A DNA stretch of 64,000 nucleotides from Phytohabitans suffuscus (GTDB lineage Bacteria; Actinomycetota; Actinomycetes; Mycobacteriales; Micromonosporaceae), in contig NZ_AP022871.1 in NCBI RefSeq assembly GCF_011764565.1, positions 3,968,320 through 4,032,319 of the forward strand, in the 5' to 3' direction. The first letter of the stretch is position 1, and every line of letters starts with the position of its first letter. The notes below the pieces were generated by a model, which ran no database searches, had not been told where the DNA came from, and saw only the letters and a program-made list of their open reading frames with translations. Below, in pieces: positions 26,078-34,633 of this stretch. The position numbers and the translations under genes were made by a program.

Positions 26078-27121
26078 CTAGAACCACGGCCTGAACCGCC
26101 CCGGGCCGAGCCGCCCGTCCGGGTCGAAGTGCCGCTTGACCGCGCGCATCAGCGGCACGGCGGCGTGCGGCTCACCCCACGCCGGTACCGCCGGCGGGTG
26201 GCGCAGCACCGTCACCTGCGTGAACTCCTCGCGGAGCCGGTCGACGTCCGTCGCCGCCAGGGTGTGTACGCCCACCGCCGCGCTGCTGGCCAGCGACGTC
26301 GCGTGCTTGGCGACCGCGGGGAGCGCGCTCGGCCTCGTGCCGCAGCGCACCACGAGGTCGTGGTCGTGCACCGCGGCCACCCGCCGCCAGGCCGCCTCGG
26401 CGTCCGGAACGGAGAGCGTGGTACCGCCGGGCGTCGCGGCCGCGCGCAGCTCCACACTGGACTCGACGCCCTCGTACCGGGCGAGCAGCTCGCCGTCGCA
26501 CCACTCCAGCGCGGCCGGCTCCAGCCGCGCCTCCAGCACCCGGCCGGTGTGCTCGACCGCCTCGGTCGCGTCGCAGGGGATCGAGACGGTCCGGGAGGCG
26601 GGCGGCAGCGGGTGTACGCGGAGCACGACCTCGGCGATCACCCCGAGCGTGCCGAACGAGCCGCAGAGCAGCTTGCCGAGGTCGTAGCCGGCGACGTTCT
26701 TGATGACGTGGCCGCCGGAGCGGGCGACGGTGCCGTCCGCGAGCACCACCGTGACGCCGATGAGCAGGTCGCGCGGCCCGCCGTACGAGTGGCGCAGCGG
26801 CCCGGAGTCGGCGGTCGCCACGAGACCGCCGACGGTGGCCCGCGTGCGGGCGGGGTCAAGGGAGATCCGCTGGCCGGCGTCCGCCAGCTCCCGCTGCAAC
26901 GCCGTCAGGGGCGTGCCGGCCCGTACGGCGACGGTCATGTCCGCCGGGTTGTACGTGATCACGCCGGCCAGCCCGGTCGTCTCCAGCACGTGGTCGGTCG
27001 GCTCGGGCGCGCCGGCCCAGCCCTCGGCCGTACCGGCGCCCTTGACCAGCAGCGTGCCGTGCGTGTCGCGTACCGCGTCACGCAGCTCGGCCAGCGACTG
27101 CGGTCTCATGACCGCTCTCAC
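26078..27121 (-). CDS. glcE: Glycolate oxidase FAD-binding subunit GlcE
   Basis: This 347-residue FAD-linked subunit carries one FAD_binding_4-type domain. It opens MRPQSLAELRDAVRDT after a short leader and has TLLVKGAGTAEGW, TVGGLVATADSGPLRHSYGG (FAD contact), HVIKNVAGYDLGKLLCGSFG and LGVIAEVVLRVHPL. GlcE is shorter than GlcD and lacks the full oxidase C-terminal half, as seen here. The start is GTG 27121, overlapping the glcD stop (GTGA); ATG 27109 is an alternative. It works with GlcD and GlcF as one membrane-associated complex. Confidence 0.88.
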   Translation of the reverse strand: MRAVMRPQSLAELRDAVRDTHGTLLVKGAGTAEGWAGAPEPTDHVLETTGLAGVITYNPADMTVAVRAGTPLTALQRELADAGQRISLDPARTRATVGGLVATADSGPLRHSYGGPRDLLIGVTVVLADGTVARSGGHVIKNVAGYDLGKLLCGSFGTLGVIAEVVLRVHPLPPASRTVSIPCDATEAVEHTGRVLEARLEPAALEWCDGELLARYEGVESSVELRAAATPGGTTLSVPDAEAAWRRVAAVHDHDLVVRCGTRPSALPAVAKHATSLASSAAVGVHTLAATDVDRLREEFTQVTVLRHPPAVPAWGEPHAAVPLMRAVKRHFDPDGRLGPGRFRPWF

Positions 27122-28563
27122 AGCCGCTCGATGACGCCGGCCGACTCCAGCGGGTGCGGGCGGTACGGGCCCGGCCGCTCGCCGCACAGCCGCGGTGTCG
27201 GGAAGACCTTGCCCGGGTTGCACAGCCCTTCCGGGTCGAACGCCGCCCGCAGCCGCCGCATCGTGGCCAGGTCGTCTTCGGAGAACATCAGCGGCATCGA
27301 GCAGGCCTTGTCGGTGCCGATGCCGTGCTCCCCGGAGAGCGAACCGCCCAGCTCGACGCAGAGCTCGGCGATCGCGGTGGAGAGCGCCTCGGCCCGCTCG
27401 TGCTCGCCGCGCTCCTCGCTGTACAGCACGAGCGGGTGCAGGTTGCCGTCGCCGGCGTGGAAGACGTTGGCCACCCGGATGCCCGCCTCGTCGCCCATCT
27501 CGGCGATCCGGGTCAGCGCCTCGCCCAGCCGGGTGCGCGGCACGACCCCGTCCTGCACGAAGTAGTTGGGGCTGAGCCGCCCGACCGCCGCGAACGCCGC
27601 CTTGCGCCCCTGCCAGATCTTCGCCCGGTGCTCGGCGTCCCGCGCGATCGTCACGCCGGTGGCCTTGGCGCAGAGCCGGGTGAGGTCGGCGAAGCGCGCC
27701 TCCACCTCGTCGGCCGGCCCGTCCAGCTCCACGATGAGCGCGGCCGCGGTGTCCGGGTCGAAACCCGCGTCGACCGCCGCGTTGACCGCCTGGATCGCGA
27801 GGTTGTCCATCATCTCGATCGCCGCCGGCACGATGCCCGCCGCGATCACGGCCGTCACCGCGTCGCCGGCGTCCTTCGTCGAGTCGAAGTTGGCCACGAG
27901 CGTGCGCACGGTCGCCGGCGTGTGCAGCAGCCGCACGACAACCCCGGTCACGATGCCGAGCGTCCCCTCGGTGCCGACGAACGCGCCGAGCAGGTCGAAG
28001 CCGGCCTGGTGCGGCGCGTCACCGCCCAGCCGCGTGGCGGTGCCGTCCGGGAGGACCACGTCGACCGCGAGGATGTGGTTGGCCGTGAAGCCGTACTTGA
28101 GGCAGTGTGCCCCGCCCGAGTTTTCCGCAACGTTGCCGCCGATCGTGCAGACCTGCTGGCTGGACGGGTCGGGCGAGTAGTAGAGCCCGTACTTCGCCGC
28201 GGCCCGGCTGATGTCGAGGTTGGTAACCCCGGGCTCCACGGTGGCCCGCCGATCGACCGGATCGACCTCGACCACCCGCCGCAGCCGCTGCAACGAGATC
28301 ACCACACCGTCGGCCACGGGCAGCGCGCCGCCGGAGAGCCCGGTGCCCGCACCCCGGGCCACGAAGGGCACCCGGTATCTGGCGCACGCGGCAACGGCGA
28401 CCGCGACCTCGCCCGCGTCGCGCGGCAGGGCGACGAGGCCGGGCACCACCCGGTAGCCGGTGAGGGCGTCACACTCGTACGTCCGCAGGTGCGCCGGATC
28501 GGTGACGATCCCGTCCCGCCCAAGCCGGGCGGCGAGCTCGTCGCGCAGGTCGGTGAGAGACAT
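27118..28563 (-). CDS. glcD: Glycolate oxidase catalytic FAD subunit GlcD
   Basis: This 481-residue flavoprotein would oxidise glycolate to glyoxylate. FAD-binding motifs are VPFVARGAGTGLSGGALPVA and TIGGNVAENSGGAHCLKYG, then GAFVGTEGTLGIVTGVVVRL. The C-terminal oxidase domain has VFHAGDGNLHPLVLY and a late SGEHGIGTDKACSM, followed by the closing CNPGKVFPTP. The start is ATG 28563, where the homologous region begins; in-frame sequence upstream is not protein-like. It heads the glcDEF unit. D-lactate dehydrogenases share this fold, so D-lactate is a possible second substrate. Confidence 0.92.
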   Translation of the reverse strand: MSLTDLRDELAARLGRDGIVTDPAHLRTYECDALTGYRVVPGLVALPRDAGEVAVAVAACARYRVPFVARGAGTGLSGGALPVADGVVISLQRLRRVVEVDPVDRRATVEPGVTNLDISRAAAKYGLYYSPDPSSQQVCTIGGNVAENSGGAHCLKYGFTANHILAVDVVLPDGTATRLGGDAPHQAGFDLLGAFVGTEGTLGIVTGVVVRLLHTPATVRTLVANFDSTKDAGDAVTAVIAAGIVPAAIEMMDNLAIQAVNAAVDAGFDPDTAAALIVELDGPADEVEARFADLTRLCAKATGVTIARDAEHRAKIWQGRKAAFAAVGRLSPNYFVQDGVVPRTRLGEALTRIAEMGDEAGIRVANVFHAGDGNLHPLVLYSEERGEHERAEALSTAIAELCVELGGSLSGEHGIGTDKACSMPLMFSEDDLATMRRLRAAFDPEGLCNPGKVFPTPRLCGERPGPYRPHPLESAGVIERL

Positions 28564-28681
28564 GGCCGCCTCCTCCCGCCCGACGCTAGCAGCCCTAAAG
28601 ATCTCTGGCCATCGGCTTGGCCCGGCGCCGGCGACGGCCGCGCACGCTTGATGACGTGCGGGGTTGGGACACCATGTATCC

Positions 28682-29371
28682 ATGAACTTCAGTCGCGGCG
28701 CTTGGCAGACGACGGCCAGGTGGATATTGGCATCGGCCGGGATCATCGGTGCCGTCCTGCTGATGGGACTGGGTGCGACCGCGACGCTGCGGAGTCTCGG
28801 CGGCTCGGCCACCTGGGCCGACCGGGCGAACATCGGCGACAGCTTCGGCGTGATCAACGCGATCGTGTCCGGTCTGGCGCTGGCTGCGCTGATCATCACC
28901 CTGCGGCTGCAGTCTCGCGAACTGGCGCTCCAGCGGGCCGAGCTGGCCATGCAGCGCGAGTCGCTGGAGCGGTCTCGCGTGGAGCTGAACCACAGCGCGG
29001 AGGCCAGCCTGCGGATGCTCCATGTCGACCTCATCAGGATGAGCATCGACGACGCCTCGCTCGCCGCGGTGTGGCCGCCCCTCGAACCGGGCGCCTCGCA
29101 CGAGAAGGAGCGCCAGTACCTCTACGCCAATCTGGTCTTCCAGCACGTCTGGCTGGGCATGTGGATGGGTGACCACACCGACGAGCAACTGCACAGACGG
29201 CTGCGCTACATCTTCACCAGCCCGTTGATGCGCGAGTACTGGCGAGCCGCGTCCAGCGCCAGGGCATCTCTCGTGCCGGGCACGGATGAGTACCGTGTCG
29301 CAGCGGCGGCCGACCTCATCTGTGCGGAGTACGAACAGTCCACATTGGGCGGATCAAGGTCGCAGGGGTAG
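28682..29371 (+). CDS. DUF6082-like membrane protein
   Basis: This 229-residue protein has two hydrophobic segments near the N-terminus (ILASAGIIGAVLLMGLGATA and GVINAIVSGLALAALIITLR). A cytosolic helix LQSRELALQRAELAMQRESL and a globular C-terminal part follow. The pattern GDSFGVINAIVSGLAL before a charged helix, then MLHVDLIRMSIDD, resembles DUF6082, a family abundant in actinomycetes with no known function. The start is ATG 28682. The last 18 bases overlap the convergent pobA gene. No partner gene is visible. Confidence 0.6.
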   Translation: MNFSRGAWQTTARWILASAGIIGAVLLMGLGATATLRSLGGSATWADRANIGDSFGVINAIVSGLALAALIITLRLQSRELALQRAELAMQRESLERSRVELNHSAEASLRMLHVDLIRMSIDDASLAAVWPPLEPGASHEKERQYLYANLVFQHVWLGMWMGDHTDEQLHRRLRYIFTSPLMREYWRAASSARASLVPGTDEYRVAAAADLICAEYEQSTLGGSRSQG

Positions 29372-30520
29372 GCCGACGTAGTTTTCGGCGAGGCTGGTCG
29401 CGGCGGCTTCGGAGCTGGCGACGTACCGCAGCTGGGCGAGCTGGAGCCGCCGCTGGAAGTCGTCCGCTCCCGGGGCCTGGTGCAGCATGCTCGTCATCCA
29501 CCAGGAGAAGTGCTCGGCCCGCCACACGCGGCGCAGGCAGGTCTCGCTGTACGCGTCGAGCAGGTCTGTGCGGCCCTCGCGGAAGTACGCGCCGAGCGCC
29601 TCCGACAGCACCCATACGTCGGCGATCGCCAGGTTCATGCCCTTGGCGCCCGTCGGCGGGACGATGTGCGCGGCGTCGCCGGCGAGGAACATGCGGTCCT
29701 GGCGCATCGGCTCGGTGACCACGCTGCGCATCGTCGTGATGCCCTTTTCCAGGATCGGGCCGGTCGCCAGCGTGAAGCCGTCCGCGGCCAGCCGGTGGTC
29801 GAGCTCGTCCCAGATGCGGGTGTCCGGCCAGTTTTCGATGCGTTCGTCGGGGGCGACCTGGAGGTACAGGCGGGTGATCTCCGGGGTCCGCATGCTGTGC
29901 AGCGCGAAACCCCGCTCGTGGTACGTGTAGATCAGCTCGCTGTGCGAGGGCGGTGCCTCGGCCAGCACGCCCAGCCACGCGAACGGGTAGTCGTGCGCGT
30001 GCACCGTCGCCGCCACCTGCTGGGCGCACACGCCGTGCGAGCCGTCGCAGCCGGCGACGAAGTCGCACTCCAGGCGCTGGGGCGTGCCGTCCGCGGCGGT
30101 GAAGGTGACCACCGGGGTCGCGGGGTCGACCGTCACGCCGGACACCTCGAAGAGCAGCGGCTCGCCGGCCGCGACCCGGGCGGCGATGAGATCCTTGACG
30201 ACCTCCTGCTGGCCGTACACGGTGATGCTCTTGCCGGTCAGGTCGGTGAGCGCGACGCGGTGGTCGGCCCCGTCGAAGCGCAGCGAAATGCCGTGGTGTG
30301 GCATGCCCTGGCGGTCGAGCCGGTCGGCGACGCCGGCCTCGCGCAGCAGCTCGACGGTGGGGTGTTCGAGGACGCCGGCGCGGACCCGCCGCTCGACGTA
30401 GTCGCGGCCGCGCCGCTCCAGGACCACCGAGTCGATGCCGCCGAGCCGCAGGAGGTGGGCCAGCATCAGGCCGGCTGGGCCGGCGCCGACGATCGCAACC
30501 TGGGTACGCATGTCCAGCAT
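29354..30520 (-). CDS. pobA: 4-hydroxybenzoate 3-monooxygenase
   Basis: This 388-residue class A flavoprotein hydroxylates 4-hydroxybenzoate to protocatechuate with NAD(P)H and oxygen. Motifs are VAIVGAGPAGLMLAHLLRLG (FAD), ERRGRDYVERRVRAGVLE (substrate side), FVAGCDGSHGVC (DG motif) and MFLAGDAAHIVPPTGAKGMN (GD motif). The C-terminal GLPLRP and the overall length match PobA closely. The start is ATG 30520, with an in-frame ATG three codons later. No pobR regulator or protocatechuate genes are next to it, though the phenylacetate epoxidase genes lie 8 kb away. Confidence 0.9.
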   Translation of the reverse strand: MLDMRTQVAIVGAGPAGLMLAHLLRLGGIDSVVLERRGRDYVERRVRAGVLEHPTVELLREAGVADRLDRQGMPHHGISLRFDGADHRVALTDLTGKSITVYGQQEVVKDLIAARVAAGEPLLFEVSGVTVDPATPVVTFTAADGTPQRLECDFVAGCDGSHGVCAQQVAATVHAHDYPFAWLGVLAEAPPSHSELIYTYHERGFALHSMRTPEITRLYLQVAPDERIENWPDTRIWDELDHRLAADGFTLATGPILEKGITTMRSVVTEPMRQDRMFLAGDAAHIVPPTGAKGMNLAIADVWVLSEALGAYFREGRTDLLDAYSETCLRRVWRAEHFSWWMTSMLHQAPGADDFQRRLQLAQLRYVASSEAAATSLAENYVGLPLRP

Positions 30521-30591
30521 GCTGCCCCCACACGGCCCGGCGGCGGTAGGTCCTTGCGCTCGGCGGAAGACCCTCGCACCGCCGAGTCCGG

Positions 30592-31158
30592 CTAGCTGGC
30601 GCTCGCTTCGCCCGTGCCTGGGCCCCGCTTGCGGAGGTCGGCCACCGCGCCCATCGCTTCGCGCAGCTCGTCCAGCCAGGTGTTGGTGTGCTCGCCGACG
30701 AGCCGCACGCACCAGGCGAGCGCGTCCGAGCGGGAGCGGGCCACGCCGGCCTCCACGAGGGTGTCGAGCACCTGGCGCTCGGGCTGGCGCAGCCGGGTCA
30801 TGACCGGCGCGGAGAAGTTGGTGAACAGGACGCTGGTGCCGCCGCACTCGGCACCCCAGGCGACCTTGCGCTGGTAGCGGCGCTCCAGCTGCTGTGCGAT
30901 CCTGATCCGCCGGTCGCGGGTGTCCTCGCGGTGCTGGTTGATCCGGCCGGCCTCGGCGGCGGCCTTGTCGGCGTCGCTCGCCTCGCCGGCGAGCTGGGGC
31001 TCGGGCAGCCGCCCGACGATCACGATCTCGTCCCGGTCGATGACGATCTGAGGCGGCTCGGTGAACCACCCCTCCGGCACCGCGCCCGTGACCCATGCCG
31101 CCGCGTCAGCTGCCGGCGGCGGCTCCTGGCGGGATCCCGCCCATGTTCTGTCGCGCAT
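30592..31158 (-). CDS. Conserved-looking protein of unknown function
   Basis: This is a 188-residue soluble protein. After a Pro/Ala-rich start comes a beta pair (QIVIDRDEIVIVGRLPEPQL), then a long charged helix (DADKAAAEAGRINQHREDTR), a middle part with AWGAECGGTSVLFTNFSAPV, and helical segments EAGVARSRSDALAWCVRLVG and NTWLDELREAM. The last part recalls ribbon-helix-helix or Arc-type proteins, but I cannot name a family. The start is ATG 31158, 27 bases after the helicase-like gene; the frame is also open upstream to that stop, with weak TTG or GTG starts. Two TGTAAT repeats lie just before the ATG. Confidence 0.6.
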   Translation of the reverse strand: MRDRTWAGSRQEPPPAADAAAWVTGAVPEGWFTEPPQIVIDRDEIVIVGRLPEPQLAGEASDADKAAAEAGRINQHREDTRDRRIRIAQQLERRYQRKVAWGAECGGTSVLFTNFSAPVMTRLRQPERQVLDTLVEAGVARSRSDALAWCVRLVGEHTNTWLDELREAMGAVADLRKRGPGTGEASAS

Positions 31159-31185
31159 GATTACACAATTACACTGCAACACCTC

Positions 31186-33189
31186 TTACACAAGGGCGGC
31201 CGGCAGCGGCTCCGCGTGGACCACCGACAGGCGGGAGACGGCCCGGGTGAGCACCACGTACAGGCGGTGCAGCCCGCGCGGCTCGGCGGCCACGATCTGC
31301 GCCGGCTCGACGACCACCACGTGGTCGTACTCCAGGCCCTTGACCAGGCTCGCCGGCACCACCGTCACCCGCGCCGCCGGGTCGTCCACGCCCGCGGCCG
31401 CCATGCCCGCCGCGGCCAGCGCCGCGCGCACCCGGTCCGCCGCCGCGTCCGCCGCGATCACCGCGACCGACCCCTCGTGCGCGAGCGCCGCCCGCACCTC
31501 ACCCACCGTCGTGGCGTCCAGGTCATCCGCCGCGCGAACGACCAGCTCTCCGTCCTGCCGCAGAGATCGGGCCTCGGGTACGTCCACCGCGAGCGCGGGC
31601 AGCAGCCGGTTCGCGAGAGCGACGACCGCCTCGGGTACCCGGAAGCCGACCGTCAGCGGCACCACCGGCGCGCCGGGCTTGCCGAGGTGGCGCAGCGACT
31701 CGCGCCAGTCGGTGGCGGCCCACGGCGCGGTGCCCTGCGCGAGGTCGCCGAGGAGCGTGATCGAGCCGTGCTCGCTGCGCCGGGCGATCGCGCGGCACTG
31801 CATGGCGGAGAGATCCTGCGCCTCGTCGAGCACCACGTGGCCGAAGCCGGTGGGGCGCTCGATCAGCCCCGCCGCCTCGTCCACCAGCACCGCGTCGGCC
31901 GCGCTCCAGCGCGCCGCCTTGGGGGTGCGCGCCGGCTTCGCCCAGAGCAGGGCCGCCTGCTCGGCGGGCGTGAGCGCGTCACCGGCCGCGCGGGCGAGCG
32001 TCCCGGCGTCGGAGAGCAGCCCGTACACCAGACCCTCCGGCGTGGCCGCCGGCCACGCCGCGTCCAGGAACTCGGTCACCGGCTTGGCGCGTCCCATCCG
32101 CCGCAGCCACACCTCTCCGGGCGAGTCGCCGCGACGGGCCTCGCTCTGCCGCTGGAGGAGCCCGACGACGCGGGCGCGGACCCGCTCGCGGCCCGTCTCG
32201 TACGGCAGCCCCTCCCGGCGCGCCTCGTCGACGACGCGGCGCAGGGGCTCCTCGGCGACGCGCCAGCGGTACGAGCCGTCCGACACCACGATCGGCGCGT
32301 CCGGCTTGCGGATCCTGCCCCACAGCGCGCGGTGCAGCACCCCGGCCATCCGCTCGTCGTGCTTGAGCGCGGCGACCTCGGGCGCGTCCGTCCCGCGTAC
32401 CGGCACGCGCGCGATCAGCTCCTCCAGCGTCGTCTGCGCCACCTCGACCTCGCCGAGCGCGGGCAGCACGGCCGAGATGTACGACAGGAAGGCGCGGTTG
32501 GGCCCGACGATGAGTACGCCGTTGCGGCGCAGCCGCTCGCGGTGCAGGTAGAGCAGGTAGGCGGCCCGGTGCAGCCCGACCGCGGTCTTTCCCGTGCCCG
32601 GCGCACCCTGTACGCAGATCGAGTCGGCCAGGTCCGCGCGCACCAGCTCGTCCTGCTCCGGCTGGATCGTGGCCACGATGTCGCGCATCGGCCCCACCCG
32701 AGGCCGCTCGATCTCCGCGGTCAGGATGCGGCTCGCGGTGCCCAGCTCCTCGCCCCGGTCGAGGTGCTCGTCCTCGAAGCTGGTCAGGACGCCGCCGCTG
32801 TATCCGAACCGGCGCCGTACGCGCACGTCCTGCGGGTCGCGGGCGCTGGCCCGGTAGAACGCCCGCGAGATCGGCGCCCGCCAGTCCAGCACCATCGGCT
32901 CGCCCACGGAGTCCACGACGTGCCGCCGCCCGATGTGGTGGTCGCTCCCGGTGAAGCGCAGCCGCCCGAAGAAGAGCGGCGTGTCGGGGCTGTCGGCCAG
33001 CTCGGCCACCCGGCGCGACAGCGTACGCCCGAGCGTCTCGGCCGCGTACGCGTCGCCGGCCACCTGGTCGCCGGTAGCGAAGAGCGCCTCGGCCCGCTCG
33101 CGCATCCGCCGCAGCGCCGTCCGCGAGGCAGCCAGATGTTCCTGTTCAGCAGTGAGTTCGGTGTCCAGTTCCTGTGCGGGCACGGTCAT
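31186..33189 (-). CDS. helR: HelR/HelD-like RNA polymerase recycling ATPase
   Basis: This 667-residue superfamily 1 ATPase of the HelD group strips stalled or rifamycin-blocked RNA polymerase from DNA. It has the expected antiparallel coiled-coil N-terminus (EQEHLAASRTALRRMRERAE), Walker A CVQGAPGTGKTAVG, Walker B VVLDEAQDLSAMQ, a motif near SLVKGLEYDHVVVVEP and a closing VVLTRAVSRLSVV. Length and domain order fit class II actinobacterial HelD/HelR. HelR in Streptomyces gives rifampicin tolerance and is preceded by a rifamycin-associated element. I looked for that element in 33190-33402 and did not see one, so the HelR name rests on protein pattern. A general UvrD-like role is the alternative. 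Confidence 0.78.
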   Translation of the reverse strand: MTVPAQELDTELTAEQEHLAASRTALRRMRERAEALFATGDQVAGDAYAAETLGRTLSRRVAELADSPDTPLFFGRLRFTGSDHHIGRRHVVDSVGEPMVLDWRAPISRAFYRASARDPQDVRVRRRFGYSGGVLTSFEDEHLDRGEELGTASRILTAEIERPRVGPMRDIVATIQPEQDELVRADLADSICVQGAPGTGKTAVGLHRAAYLLYLHRERLRRNGVLIVGPNRAFLSYISAVLPALGEVEVAQTTLEELIARVPVRGTDAPEVAALKHDERMAGVLHRALWGRIRKPDAPIVVSDGSYRWRVAEEPLRRVVDEARREGLPYETGRERVRARVVGLLQRQSEARRGDSPGEVWLRRMGRAKPVTEFLDAAWPAATPEGLVYGLLSDAGTLARAAGDALTPAEQAALLWAKPARTPKAARWSAADAVLVDEAAGLIERPTGFGHVVLDEAQDLSAMQCRAIARRSEHGSITLLGDLAQGTAPWAATDWRESLRHLGKPGAPVVPLTVGFRVPEAVVALANRLLPALAVDVPEARSLRQDGELVVRAADDLDATTVGEVRAALAHEGSVAVIAADAAADRVRAALAAAGMAAAGVDDPAARVTVVPASLVKGLEYDHVVVVEPAQIVAAEPRGLHRLYVVLTRAVSRLSVVHAEPLPAALV

Positions 33190-33369
33190 CCTTCAGCAGT
33201 CGGATTTCGAAGACCGCTCGCGTATCCAGGGCGCTCGTCCGACCCCGGCGCGTTGGGACGCCCGATGCGGTGCATGCTCACCACGGCCGTCAAGCGAAGG
33301 TTCGACGTTACCCGCCCATGACCTGCCACTCCACCGAATTCGCCGGTGTGTGGCGCTCACGCTCGTGAC

Positions 33370-33385
33370 TTAATAATATTGTTAA
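33370..33385. promoter_or_regulatory. AT-rich near-palindrome before toxin-antitoxin genes
   Basis: TTAATAATATTGTTAA is a near-perfect inverted repeat in a stretch of very low GC, 17 bases before the toxin start. It is a likely promoter and operator for autorepression by the antitoxin, as in other HigBA or RelBE systems. Confidence 0.55.
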
Positions 33386-33402
33386 CCTGGGGAGGTGGTG
33401 AC

Positions 33403-33786
33403 GTGGAGTGGGAGATCCTGATGACCGACCAGGTGGAGGCGTTTCTAAACGGGCTGTATGCCGCGGATCCTGACACGCACCGGCTGGTCAACCAGGCGAT
33501 CCTCGTCCTGGAGCGCAATGGTCCGGCCGAAGGGCGGCCGCTTGTCGACAGCATCACCGCGTCGCAGATCAGCAACATGAAGGAGCTTCGGCCGCCGTCG
33601 GGCGGCCGCACAGAGATCAGGATTCTCTTCGTCTTCGATCCATGGCGGTCGGCGGTGCTGCTGGTCGCGGGGGACAAGTCCGGTCAATGGCATCGTTGGT
33701 ACCGCGAGGCCATTCCGGAGGCGGAGCAGCTCTACGCGACATATCTGAAAGAACGGCAGGGGGAGATTGGCGATGAGCGGGGTTAA
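33403..33786 (+). CDS. RelE/HigB-like toxin
   Basis: This 127-residue protein of the phage Gp49-like/HigB group (RelE superfamily) is expected to cut mRNA on the ribosome. The start is GTG 33403, four bases after GGAGGTGG. The core has ADPDTHRLVNQAILVLERNG, SNMKELRPPSGGRTEIRILF, FDPWRSAVLLVAGDKSGQWH and a basic WYREAIPEAEQLYATYL helix, all typical of the family. It is followed by a helix-turn-helix antitoxin gene that overlaps its last 14 bases. Toxin-first order is usual for HigBA. Confidence 0.82.
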   Translation: MEWEILMTDQVEAFLNGLYAADPDTHRLVNQAILVLERNGPAEGRPLVDSITASQISNMKELRPPSGGRTEIRILFVFDPWRSAVLLVAGDKSGQWHRWYREAIPEAEQLYATYLKERQGEIGDERG

Positions 33787-34093
33787 GCGGTGGCGCGACA
33801 CCGACCACCTGTCGCGGGCTGTGGAAACAGCGGGTGGTCAGGAGGCTTTCGACGCCGCCGTAGGCGGGATGCTCGACGAGGCCCGCGGCTGGAGGCTTGC
33901 CGAGCTGCGCAAGCGGCGCGGCATGACCCAGGACCAGGTGGCCTCCCGCATGGGCGTTTCCGTGGCACGGGTCTCGCAGATCGAGGCGGGTGCCGTCTCC
34001 ACGCAAGATGTTCTCGGCAGGTACATCGCCGCGCTCGGTGGCACGTTGAAGCTCATCGCCGACTTCGGCGACGAGCAGCTCAAGGTCGCGTGA
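33773..34093 (+). CDS. XRE-family antitoxin of the HigBA-like pair
   Basis: This 106-residue protein has a Cro/C1-type helix-turn-helix in its C-terminal half: ELRKRRGMTQDQVASRMGVS, then VARVSQIEAGAVSTQDVLGR. A helical N-terminus would contact the toxin. The start is ATG 33773, inside the toxin gene; an in-frame TTG two codons earlier is less likely. It should neutralise the toxin and repress the promoter through the AT-rich palindrome upstream. Length and layout fit HigA-type antitoxins. Confidence 0.83.
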   Translation: MSGVKRWRDTDHLSRAVETAGGQEAFDAAVGGMLDEARGWRLAELRKRRGMTQDQVASRMGVSVARVSQIEAGAVSTQDVLGRYIAALGGTLKLIADFGDEQLKVA

Positions 34094-34106
34094 GGCGTCG
34101 CGAGGG

Positions 34107-34633
34107 GTGGCGGAGCAGCAGCGGATAACGATCACCGACCCGCAGGTGACGCGGGCGCTCGCGCATCCGGCGCGGCTGGCGATCATGGAGGAGCTGGGGC
34201 CGGTGGTGGGGGTTGACCGCTACCGAGGCGGCGGAGGTGGCGGGGCTGTCGCCCAGCGCCACCAGTTACCACCTGCGCGCCCTCGCGCGGTACGGGCTGG
34301 TCGAGCAGGCGCCGAGCCGTGGGGACGGGCGGGAGCGGGTCTGGCGAGCACCGTGCACTCGTGGCAGGTGGACCCCGGCGCGTCGGCTGATCCGGAGACG
34401 CAGGCGGCCGAGGGGGCGCTGGTCGACGCATACCTGGCGCGGGAGGTCGAGCGGGTCCGCGGGTGGTTGGCGCGGATAGGCGACGAGCCGGCGGAGTGGA
34501 CGTCGGGCGCCCTGCTGAACGAGTCGGTCCTGCTGCTCACCGCCGACGAGCTGAAGTCCGTCAACGCCGAGGTGATGCGGCTGATCGAGCCGTACAAGCG
34601 GCGGCACCGCGTCGCCGGCCCGCCCGAGGGGGC
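34107..34633 (+). pseudogene. ArsR-type helix-turn-helix regulator, two frameshifts, 3' end lost
   Basis: A winged-helix regulator is recognisable in three pieces. The GTG at 34107 opens TDPQVTRALAHPARLAIMEE. The recognition part, LTATEAAEVAGLSPSATSYH and LRALARYGLVEQAPSRGDG, is in another frame (about 34213-34350). The frame then returns for STVHSWQVDPGASADPETQA and the helical tail to about 34630. One base too many in the GGGGG run at 34208-34212 and one too few near 34352 explain the shift. After RHR the expected C-terminus is missing and transporter sequence begins. This is a damaged gene, at least at its 3' end. Confidence 0.7.

Noticed and set aside
33190..33402. Rifamycin-associated element expected before a helR gene
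   Set aside because: No matching inverted repeat is seen by eye in the interval.
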